Shown here piece after piece: positions 32,244 through 38,760 of a stretch of DNA of 64,000 nt; positions within the stretch are counted from its first letter, which is position 1; each line of letters starts with the position of its first letter. The position numbers and the translations under genes are program-made. Origin of the DNA: Streptomyces canus. Lineage in GTDB: Bacteria > Actinomycetota > Actinomycetes > Streptomycetales > Streptomycetaceae. Under the pieces are notes generated by a model, which saw only the letters and a list, made by a program, of their open reading frames with translations, did not search any database and was not told the DNA's origin. The stretch covers positions 10,282,001-10,346,000 of the forward strand of contig NZ_JAUSYQ010000002.1 of the NCBI RefSeq assembly GCF_030816965.1, given 5' to 3'.

Positions 32244-34538
32244 GTGGGTGGCGGGGGAGAGGACTTCGGAGCGCTGCTGCGACAACTGCGGTTGAACGTC
32301 TTCCTGACCTTGGAGGGCCTCGCCGAGGCGTCGGGCGTGAGCGTCCGGGGCATCGGGGACCTGGAACGCGGGCGCCGGGCGGCCCCGCAGCGGCGCACCG
32401 TTGCTGCTCTGGCCGACGGCCTGCGACTGGACGCGGAACAGCGCGACCGGCTCTTGGCGGCCGCACGTGCGGGACGCGTCGACCAGCCGACGCCCGTGTC
32501 GGTCCGCACGTTCCCAAGAGACGTCGACGACTTCGTCGGACGCCGCGGTGAGCTGGTTTCGCTGACCACGTTGGCAGCGGGGCTGAAGGGGGGCGGGGCG
32601 GGTACCACTGCCCCTTCAAGCAGTGGCCCCGGGCCGGTGGTGATGATCGTGTCCGGTTCGCCCGGTATGGGGAAGACCGCGCTCGTCCTGCACGCGGCCC
32701 AGGAACTGGCGAAGTCCTTTCCCGATGGCCAGATGATGCTGGACCTGCGTGGCATGGACGAGAGCCCTCCGTCCCCTGCGGAACTGATGCTGGGCGTGCT
32801 CAAGGCGTTCCATGTCGCCGACTCGGACCTGATGAAGGCCGGACCGCACGGGCATGCCGCCCTTTACCAGGACCTCCTCGCCGACCGGCGCTGCTTGCTG
32901 ATCTTCGACAACGCACGTGATGAAGCCCAAGTACGGCAGCTGCTCCCGGCCCGCGGGCGCGCCATGGTGCTGGTGACCAGCCGAAGGGTGCTCACCGGGC
33001 TGCGGAACGTGCACCGGATCGGGCTGGGCGAGCTGGCTCCCGACGAGGCCATCGCCTTCCTGGCCGGCATGATCGGTGAGGAACGGGCCGCGCGTGAATC
33101 CTCGGCACTGAGCCAGGTGGCCCGGCAGTGTGGTTACCTTCCACTGGCCCTCCGGATGGCCGGCAGTTGGCTGGCGACCCGGACCGGATGGTCGGTGCAG
33201 CGTCTCGCCGACCGGCTCGCCGTGGACGGGCGCCGTCTGGAGGCCCTGGTCGCCGGAGACAGGAAGGTGTCCGTCGCCTTCGACCTGTCGTACCAGCAGC
33301 TGACACCCGACGCGGCCCGGCTGTTCCGGAGGCTGTCCCTGGTGCCGGGGCCCGATGCGGGGTCGGCCTGTGCCGCGCAACTCCTGGGACAGGATCTGCC
33401 GAGCGCCGAGGACATCCTCGACGAGTTGGTGGAAACGGGTCTGCTCGGAACGCACGGCGACCGCTTCAGACTGCACGACCTGCTCCGCCTCTACGCCGGC
33501 GGCCGTCTTGCGACCGAGGAGGGCCCTGAGCGAGTCGAGCAGCTCCGGACGGATCTTTACCGCTGGCTGCTGGAGACGACCATCGTCGCCGGACGCTGGT
33601 TCGAGCCGGACCACGGGGCTCCACCGGTGGACTGGCACGGGCTGGTCGACCTCTCCTCCGCCGACCTGGCCCGGCAGTGGTTGCAGAGCCAGGGCATCAA
33701 CTGGCTCGCCGCCCTGGGCGCCATGGCCGACGCCGGTGAGCACGCGTTGGTGGTGGAGGTGGCGGAGTCCCTGCACTGGTTCTCGGACCAGTGGATCTTC
33801 TGGGGACACTGGACCGAGGTTTTCAGCCTGGCCGCTCGCAGCGCTCAGGCCCTGGGCGACGACGTCCTGCGCGCCACACAGTTGAATTACCACGCCTGGA
33901 CCCTCATCGTCTGCGAGGGCAGTCCCGAGGACAGCCTGCCCGTGGCCCGGGAAGCGCTGTCCGCGGCGGAACGGGGGAAGGACTCGCGGCAGCAGGCGTG
34001 GGCCTACTATTACTTGGGCTGGGCCCAACGGGTCCGTGAGTTCCATGAGGAAGCAGCCGAGTACTACAGCCGCGCGATTCCTCTGTTCGCTTCGGTGGGC
34101 GATCTGCACGGCAGTCTTCAAGCCCGCCACGGCTTCGCCCACAACCTCCTGTTGCAAGGAGAAGGCGCCGCTGCCCTTCATGCTTTCCAGCGGATTCTGA
34201 CATTCCTGGATGAGTCCGGGGAACTCATCGAGCCGTACATCGCTGAGACGTCCCGCATCGGAGTGACCTCCGGAATGGGCAGAAGTCTCGGGCTGCTCGA
34301 CCAGTGGGACGAAGCCGTCGCGTACGTACGTGACGCAGTGAGCCTCAGCGACGGCCTCGGTAATCTCCCGGTGAAGAGCCTGCACCTGCTCCACCTGGGA
34401 GACGTGCTGCTGTCCGCGGGACGAGCGGACGAGGCGCGTGAGGCGTTCCGGACGTGTCTGGCGCTCGGCGGCGACGCCGACCCGCACGTCCTCGCCGACG
34501 CGCACCGGCGTCTCGACCGCCTGGACGACGCGACCTGA
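32244..34538 (+). CDS. XRE-HTH / STAND ATPase / TPR regulator, copy 2
   Basis: A 764-residue paralogue of 29374-31707 with the same order: XRE HTH (about 8-65), P-loop GSPGMGKT (138-145), Walker B CLLIFDNARDEAQV, sensor MVLVTSRRVLTGL, GYLPLALRMAGSWLA, helical arm and C-terminal TPRs. The blocks ALVVEVAESLHWFSDQWI and DFGALLR are nearly identical between copies, so they arose by tandem duplication. GTG at 32244 was chosen because GGAGGA lies about ten bases upstream and it aligns with the paralogue; an ATG at 32193 lacks a ribosome site. Target genes are unknown. The 280 bases between the DUF2630 start and this gene hold its promoter. Confidence 0.86.
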   Translation: MGGGGEDFGALLRQLRLNVFLTLEGLAEASGVSVRGIGDLERGRRAAPQRRTVAALADGLRLDAEQRDRLLAAARAGRVDQPTPVSVRTFPRDVDDFVGRRGELVSLTTLAAGLKGGGAGTTAPSSSGPGPVVMIVSGSPGMGKTALVLHAAQELAKSFPDGQMMLDLRGMDESPPSPAELMLGVLKAFHVADSDLMKAGPHGHAALYQDLLADRRCLLIFDNARDEAQVRQLLPARGRAMVLVTSRRVLTGLRNVHRIGLGELAPDEAIAFLAGMIGEERAARESSALSQVARQCGYLPLALRMAGSWLATRTGWSVQRLADRLAVDGRRLEALVAGDRKVSVAFDLSYQQLTPDAARLFRRLSLVPGPDAGSACAAQLLGQDLPSAEDILDELVETGLLGTHGDRFRLHDLLRLYAGGRLATEEGPERVEQLRTDLYRWLLETTIVAGRWFEPDHGAPPVDWHGLVDLSSADLARQWLQSQGINWLAALGAMADAGEHALVVEVAESLHWFSDQWIFWGHWTEVFSLAARSAQALGDDVLRATQLNYHAWTLIVCEGSPEDSLPVAREALSAAERGKDSRQQAWAYYYLGWAQRVREFHEEAAEYYSRAIPLFASVGDLHGSLQARHGFAHNLLLQGEGAAALHAFQRILTFLDESGELIEPYIAETSRIGVTSGMGRSLGLLDQWDEAVAYVRDAVSLSDGLGNLPVKSLHLLHLGDVLLSAGRADEAREAFRTCLALGGDADPHVLADAHRRLDRLDDAT

Positions 34539-34659
34539 CGGGTCTTCTTTCCCTCAACGCACGGCAGTGTGCCAGGACCGCACGGTGCTGCGGTTGCGGG
34601 TGTCGTGCCGACGCCACTGCCGATCTACTGGGGCAGAAGCCACTCCGAAAGGGAAACGA

Positions 34660-35145
34660 ATGGCCACGTTGACGGTCTGGAAGTTCGACGCTCCTCGCAG
34701 TGCTCAGCAGGTGGAGGAGAAGCTGCTCGCCCTGCAGAAGCAGGAGTTGATCACGGTGCTAGACGCCGCCACTGTGAGCTGGCCGACGGAAGCGAAGAAG
34801 CCCAAGACGAAGCAGCTCACCGATCTGGTCGGAGCGGGCGCTCTGTCCGGTTCCTTCTGGGGTCTGCTCTTTGGTCTGATCTTCCTCATGCCGCTTCTGG
34901 GCGCCGCCGTCGGCGCCGCTGCCGGCGCACTGGGCGGCAAGCTGAGTGACGTGGGCATCGACGACGACTTCATCGATTCCGTGAAGTCACAGGTGACCCA
35001 GGGGACCTCCGCGCTCTTCCTGCTGACCCAGGACGAGGTGCTCGGCCGGGTGAAGGAGGTATTCCCCTCGCAGCACGCGGAGTTGATCCGCTCCAACCTC
35101 GACCGGGAGCAGGAAGCACGCCTGCGTGAAGTGTTCGAAGGCTGA
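34660..35145 (+). CDS. DUF1269-type membrane protein
   Basis: A 161-residue protein of the DUF1269 family. It begins with a strand-helix cytoplasmic module (ATLTVWKFDAPRSAQQVEEK through LITVLDAATVSWP). A Gly/Ala-rich hydrophobic hairpin follows (GSFWGLLFGLIFLMPLLGAA and VGAAAGALGGKLSDVGI), then a second alpha-beta module with SQVTQGTSALFLLTQ. Members are small stress-linked membrane proteins of unknown mechanism. ATG at 34660 follows AAAGGGAA. It is followed by a good rho-independent terminator at 35180-35218, so it is a monocistronic unit or the end of the preceding transcript. Confidence 0.85.
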   Translation: MATLTVWKFDAPRSAQQVEEKLLALQKQELITVLDAATVSWPTEAKKPKTKQLTDLVGAGALSGSFWGLLFGLIFLMPLLGAAVGAAAGALGGKLSDVGIDDDFIDSVKSQVTQGTSALFLLTQDEVLGRVKEVFPSQHAELIRSNLDREQEARLREVFEG

Positions 35146-35179
35146 ACGGCCTTCGTAGCCGGCAGGCACGGGATCTGAG

Positions 35180-35218
35180 AGGGCCGCTGACGCTGTGGAG
35201 CGTTCGGGCGGCCCTTTT
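35180..35218 (+). terminator. Rho-independent terminator with T-run
   Basis: AGGGCCGC (35180-35187) pairs with GCGGCCCT (35208-35215), with an inner ACGCT/AGCGT stem, followed by TTT. It lies 35 bases after the DUF1269 gene stop. Confidence 0.85.
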
Positions 35219-35283
35219 CGCATGGTGCCGCGCGGTCCGACTTTCCAGGCGCGAGACAGTCACTGGAAACCGAGGAGAGAAAG

Positions 35284-35649
35284 TTGAGAATTGAGGAGTT
35301 CACGCGAAGAGTCGCCTGCCCTCGACCTGACTTCGCAATTCCCCGTGTAGGGGACGTACTGAGATCCGCATGCCGCACGCTCACCGACGTACACGCGGTC
35401 AGCTTCGTGACGGTGTCACAGCGTTCCCGCTTCATTGAAGAGGTGTTCGGTGAGTGTCTGGAGATGGCTTGCCGGTACCTGGCGGAAGTGCATCCCGGTG
35501 ATGTCCTGTACCCAACCCTCATAGTGACTGCTCTTGAGTTGAGCGAGAGCGACAGTATCGTCAGCGCGCGAGCGACAATTTGCAATCAGAAAGGCGAGTT
35601 GGTCCTGTCAGGTCAGTGCAAATATCATCTGGCGCGTACCTCCGCCTGA
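35284..35649 (+). CDS. Truncated MaoC-like hot-dog protein lacking the active-site segment
   Basis: A 121-residue protein that aligns with the intact MaoC-like protein at 50003-50482. GDVLRSACRTLTDVHAVSFV matches GEVFRAPSRTLTDAHAAAFQ, and YLAEVHPGDVLYPTLIVTAL matches FLKEVHSGDTLYPALTITDL; both end NQKGELVLSGQCKYH / NQRGELVLSGRHKYL. About 40 residues between TVS and the second half are missing, including the hydratase motif with NHPIHYD (the Asp/His of R-specific hydratases). It therefore probably has no hydratase activity. The TTG start at 35284 has GAGGAGAG upstream. Its codons have more A/T at third positions than its neighbours. It may be a degenerating gene or a non-catalytic paralogue. 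Confidence 0.65.
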   Translation: MRIEEFTRRVACPRPDFAIPRVGDVLRSACRTLTDVHAVSFVTVSQRSRFIEEVFGECLEMACRYLAEVHPGDVLYPTLIVTALELSESDSIVSARATICNQKGELVLSGQCKYHLARTSA

Positions 35650-35833
35650 CCCGTTGCGGCAGCGATGGTGGCACAGAGGGAACAGAGACCATGCGCACTC
35701 GGGCAAGCGCCTCCCCGGGATCGAGTACAGACTCGACCGCAGAGTGACCGGTCCGTCACCGACAGGGGTGCGGCATGTCTGTCTCGACGTTCCAGGTCAA
35801 GAGCTCCCGTCCCTCTGACATCTGCGAGTCAGC

Positions 35834-36709
35834 ATGACAGTTCCGACCGACATCAGGCATCACACCGCGACGCTCAACGGAATCAACCAGCACTGGGTGA
35901 GTGCGGGGCAGGGACCCCCGGTCTACCTGCTGCACGGCTTCCCGGAAACCTGGTACGGCTGGCGCAAGCAGATTCCGGTGCTGGCGGAGAGGTACACGGT
36001 CATCGCGCCGGACCTCCGCGGATACGGGGACACCGAGAAGCCGGCGTCCGGCTATGACAAGCGCACGATGGCCAATGACACCTTCGCTCTGATGAATCAC
36101 CTGGGCCACGACAAGATCGCCTTGATCGGTCATGACCGGGGCGCGCGCGTAGGCACGCGCTTCGCGAAGGACTTCCGTGACCGCGTCGACCGGTTCGTCG
36201 CCATGGACAACATCCCGACCAGGGTCATCGCCGACACCTACGACGTGGCCATGGCCCGGGCCGGCTACTGGTTCTTCACCTTCCTTCAGGTCCCCGACCT
36301 GCCCGAGGCGCTGATCGCGGGCAACGAGGAGGCGTGGCTGACGCACTTCTACCGCAGTTGGTCCTACAACCCGGAGATGCTGTCGGCCGAGGAGATCGAC
36401 GTCTACGTGCGCGCCTACCGGCAGCCGGGAGCGGTCCGCGGTTCGTGCATGGACTACCGCGCGGCAGCCCAGGACGTCGCGCAGGACCGCGAGGACGAGG
36501 ACCAGCCCATTGACTGCCCCGTGCTGACGATCTGGGGCGAGGACTTCAGCGCCGTCGGCAAGGCGTACGACGTCCTGGACGTCTGGAAGGGCATGGCGCG
36601 CGACGTCCGCGGTGTGGCGATCCCCGAGTGCGGGCACCTCTGCCAGGAGGAGAAGCCAGAGGTCGTCAACGCGGAGCTGCTGGCCTTCCTGGAGGGCTGG
36701 AACGGCTGA
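35834..36709 (+). CDS. Alpha/beta hydrolase, epoxide hydrolase / haloacetate dehalogenase type
   Basis: A 291-residue cytoplasmic hydrolase. The oxyanion region is LLHGFPETWYGWRKQ; the nucleophile is an acid, Asp101, in IGHDRGAR (not Ser), followed by the conserved Arg pair; the other acid is in IWGEDFSAVG (Asp237), and the base is His268 in ECGHLCQEE. An Asp nucleophile with HGFP is typical of epoxide hydrolases and fluoroacetate dehalogenases; which one cannot be told. The ATG at 35834 is used because the ribosome site GCGAGTCAGC is weak but no better start exists. A close relative, truncated and frameshifted, lies at 56437-56935. It begins the run of three hydrolases. Confidence 0.87.
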   Translation: MTVPTDIRHHTATLNGINQHWVSAGQGPPVYLLHGFPETWYGWRKQIPVLAERYTVIAPDLRGYGDTEKPASGYDKRTMANDTFALMNHLGHDKIALIGHDRGARVGTRFAKDFRDRVDRFVAMDNIPTRVIADTYDVAMARAGYWFFTFLQVPDLPEALIAGNEEAWLTHFYRSWSYNPEMLSAEEIDVYVRAYRQPGAVRGSCMDYRAAAQDVAQDREDEDQPIDCPVLTIWGEDFSAVGKAYDVLDVWKGMARDVRGVAIPECGHLCQEEKPEVVNAELLAFLEGWNG

Positions 36710-36712
36710 CTG

Positions 36713-36735
36713 TCCCGCCGTCGCGCGTGGCGGGA
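36713..36735 (+). terminator. Short hairpin after the first hydrolase
   Basis: TCCCGCC (36713-36719) and GGCGGGA (36729-36735) form a seven-base stem just after the hydrolase stop at 36709. Possible weak terminator or mRNA-stabilising hairpin. Confidence 0.5.
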
Positions 36736-36865
36736 ACGCATCGCTCTTGAGCAAGGGGCGAGACACATAGAGACAACTTCCCCTCATCTCCCGACAGTAG
36801 ATTTCCTTTCAGCTGATCACTCAGCCGATCACCATTTCCCTGAGCAAAGAGAAACGAGTCAGACC

Positions 36866-37591
36866 ATGTCCCGTTCCGAGAAGCCGACCGTCGTCCTGGT
36901 GCATGGTGCGTTCGCGGACGCGTCCAGCTACTCCGCCGTGATCCCCGAACTGCTGAACCGCGGTCTGAAGGTCGTGGCCCCGGCCGTTCCCAACCGCAGC
37001 CTGATCGGGGACGCGGCGTACGTGGCCTCCGTCGTGCGCCAGATCGAGGGCCCGGTCGTCCTGGTGGGCCACTCCTACGGTGGTGCCGTGATCACGGTGG
37101 CCGGTGTGGAGGACAACGTCCAGGCGCTGGTCTACCTGTCGGGTTACGCCCTGGAGGAAGGCGAGAGCCTCGGCGAGCTGCAGGGCCGCTTCCCCGACTC
37201 CGACCTGGCCGCCGCGCTCGTCTACACGCCGTTCCCGATCGAGGGTTCGGACACGCCGGGCACGGACGTGTCGGTGCAGGTCGACAAGTTCCCGGCGATC
37301 TTCGCCGCCGACGTGGATCCCGAGCTGGCGAAGGTGCTGGCGGTCTCGCAACGCCCCCTGGCCGCGCAGGCCTTCGCCGACGCCGCCCCGGCCGCCGCGT
37401 GGAAGTCCAAGCCGTCCTTCGGCCTGGTGTCCTCCTCTGATCACACCATCAACCCGGACGTGGAGCGCTTCGGCTACAAGCGCGCCGGCATGACCACCAT
37501 CGAGGTCAACTCCTCGCACCTGGTCATGCTCGCCCACCCCAAGCAGGTCGTCGCCTTCATCGAGGAAGCCATCGAGGCCACCTCCAAGTAG
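36866..37591 (+). CDS. Alpha/beta hydrolase (small esterase)
   Basis: A 241-residue single-domain hydrolase. Motifs are VVLVHGAFADASSYS, the nucleophile elbow VGHSYGGAV (Ser70), an acid in VSSSDHTINPD and the base in NSSHLVMLAHP. The compact length and HGAF motif place it in the group of small plant-HNL/salicylate-esterase-like bacterial hydrolases often induced by stress or aromatics. ATG at 36866 follows AAGAGAAACG. The next gene, 37741, encodes a secreted version of the same fold (LVHGAFVDSSSW, AGHSYGGSV), suggesting duplication. A decayed third relative is at 49257-49990. Confidence 0.85.
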   Translation: MSRSEKPTVVLVHGAFADASSYSAVIPELLNRGLKVVAPAVPNRSLIGDAAYVASVVRQIEGPVVLVGHSYGGAVITVAGVEDNVQALVYLSGYALEEGESLGELQGRFPDSDLAAALVYTPFPIEGSDTPGTDVSVQVDKFPAIFAADVDPELAKVLAVSQRPLAAQAFADAAPAAAWKSKPSFGLVSSSDHTINPDVERFGYKRAGMTTIEVNSSHLVMLAHPKQVVAFIEEAIEATSK

Positions 37592-37620
37592 ACCGGTCCC
37601 CCTGCGACCGGTCCCCCTGC
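37591..37620. repeat. 15-bp tandem duplication after the hydrolase stop
   Basis: GACCGGTCCCCCTGC is present twice in a row (37591-37605 and 37606-37620), starting at the last base of the stop codon. Likely a slippage duplication with no coding effect. Confidence 0.8.
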
Positions 37621-37740
37621 GACCACCAGCAGTACCTCTCAGACGGTCCTTCCCGCCGGGCCGCCTCCGGGCACGGTCATGGGCCGTGGGCGTGGGGCTG
37701 CCCGCCCGGCGGGCGGACAGCCACGAGCAGAAAGAGAACG

Positions 37741-38595
37741 ATGAACGACTCGATTCCGCGCCGCACCGTGACCGTGTCCATGGTGGCCGGGGCCGCCGCC
37801 CTGGGCGCCACTGCGATCGCCCACGCGGCCCCGGCACAGACGCCGTCCGCTACCGGCACCTCCACGAGCCGGGGGGACCTCCCCACCATCGTGCTGGTGC
37901 ACGGCGCCTTCGTCGACTCCTCCAGCTGGACCCCCGTGGTGGAGCGGCTCCAGCGCAAGGGCCACCGTGTCGTGGTCCCGGCGAACCCGCTGAGAAGCGT
38001 GGCCGGCGACGCCGCGTACATACGCAGCGTCCTCGACAGCATCGAGGGTCCGGTCCTGCTGGCCGGGCACTCCTACGGCGGTTCCGTCATCAGCCGTGCC
38101 GCGGTCGGCTACGCCCAGGTCAAGGGCCTGGTCTACATAGCGGCCTTCGTCCCGGACGTCGGCGAGAGCGCCGCCGCGCTCAGTGACAAGTACCCCGGCA
38201 GCTCCCTGGCCCGGACCACCGTGGTCCAGCAGTACCCGCTCGCCGGCGGCGGGCAGGGCGACGAACTGGTCATCCAGCAGGACCTGTTCCCGCAGCAGTT
38301 CGCCGCGGGCGTCGACCGCACCACGGCCCGGACGATGGCGGTGGGCCAGCGTCCGATCACGGTGGCGGCACTGAACGAGCCCGCTACCGCGGCGGCCTGG
38401 AAGAACCTGCCCACCTGGTACCTCATCGCCACCGAGGACCGCAACATCCCGCCGAAGGCGCAGCGGTGGATGGCCTCGCGCGCCAAGGCCCACACGGTCA
38501 CCGTCTCCGCTCCGCACGCGGTGGCGGTGAGTGACCCGCGTCCGGTGGCCGACCTGCTCGACCAGGCCGCGCACGCCTGCCGCGCCGGACACTGA
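37741..38595 (+). CDS. Exported alpha/beta hydrolase
   Basis: A 284-residue paralogue of 36866-37591 with an added export signal. The N-terminus MNDSIPRRTVTVSMVAGAAA has a twin-arginine and a hydrophobic core ending in AHA-AP (about 27-31), consistent with a Tat or Sec signal peptide. The enzyme domain has TIVLVHGAFVDSSSW (about 49-63), AGHSYGGSV (Ser111), an acid near ATEDRNIPP and the base in SAPHAVAVS. It likely acts outside the cell on an ester substrate, while its paralogue works inside. ATG at 37741 is preceded by AGAAAGAGAACG. A long-loop hairpin follows the stop. Confidence 0.86.
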   Translation: MNDSIPRRTVTVSMVAGAAALGATAIAHAAPAQTPSATGTSTSRGDLPTIVLVHGAFVDSSSWTPVVERLQRKGHRVVVPANPLRSVAGDAAYIRSVLDSIEGPVLLAGHSYGGSVISRAAVGYAQVKGLVYIAAFVPDVGESAAALSDKYPGSSLARTTVVQQYPLAGGGQGDELVIQQDLFPQQFAAGVDRTTARTMAVGQRPITVAALNEPATAAAWKNLPTWYLIATEDRNIPPKAQRWMASRAKAHTVTVSAPHAVAVSDPRPVADLLDQAAHACRAGH

Positions 38596-38633
38596 CGGGA
38601 CGCGCCGGCCGAAGCGGACTCCCACGGGCGTCC
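38594..38633 (+). terminator. Inverted repeat after the exported hydrolase
   Basis: CGGGACGC (38594-38601) and GCGTCCCG (38626-38633) form an eight-base stem with a 24-base loop at the end of the gene. Possible terminator. Confidence 0.4.
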
Positions 38634-38697
38634 CGCCGTACCACCGCGATCTGTCCACGGTCGCGACGGGTCACGTTCTGACGACGACATGGCACCG

Positions 38698-38734
38698 CCG
38701 CCCTGTCACCGCCGACTCGGCGGTGACAGGGCGG
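38698..38734. terminator. Perfect 16-bp hairpin upstream of the FAD/Fe-S gene
   Basis: Bases 38698-38713 and 38719-38734 are exact inverse complements with loop GACTC. It lies 27 bases before the start of the FAD/Fe-S gene and 100 bases after the hydrolase stop. It could end the hydrolase transcript, or act as an attenuator or operator for the next gene. Position alone does not decide. Confidence 0.6.
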
Positions 38735-38760
38735 TACCGGCCCGAAGAAAGGAACACCGC

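Noticed and set aside
29374..34538. Antiphage STAND (Avs-like) defence system
   Set aside because: The N-terminus is an XRE DNA-binding domain and no nuclease, protease or other effector domain is visible, so a regulator is the simpler reading.
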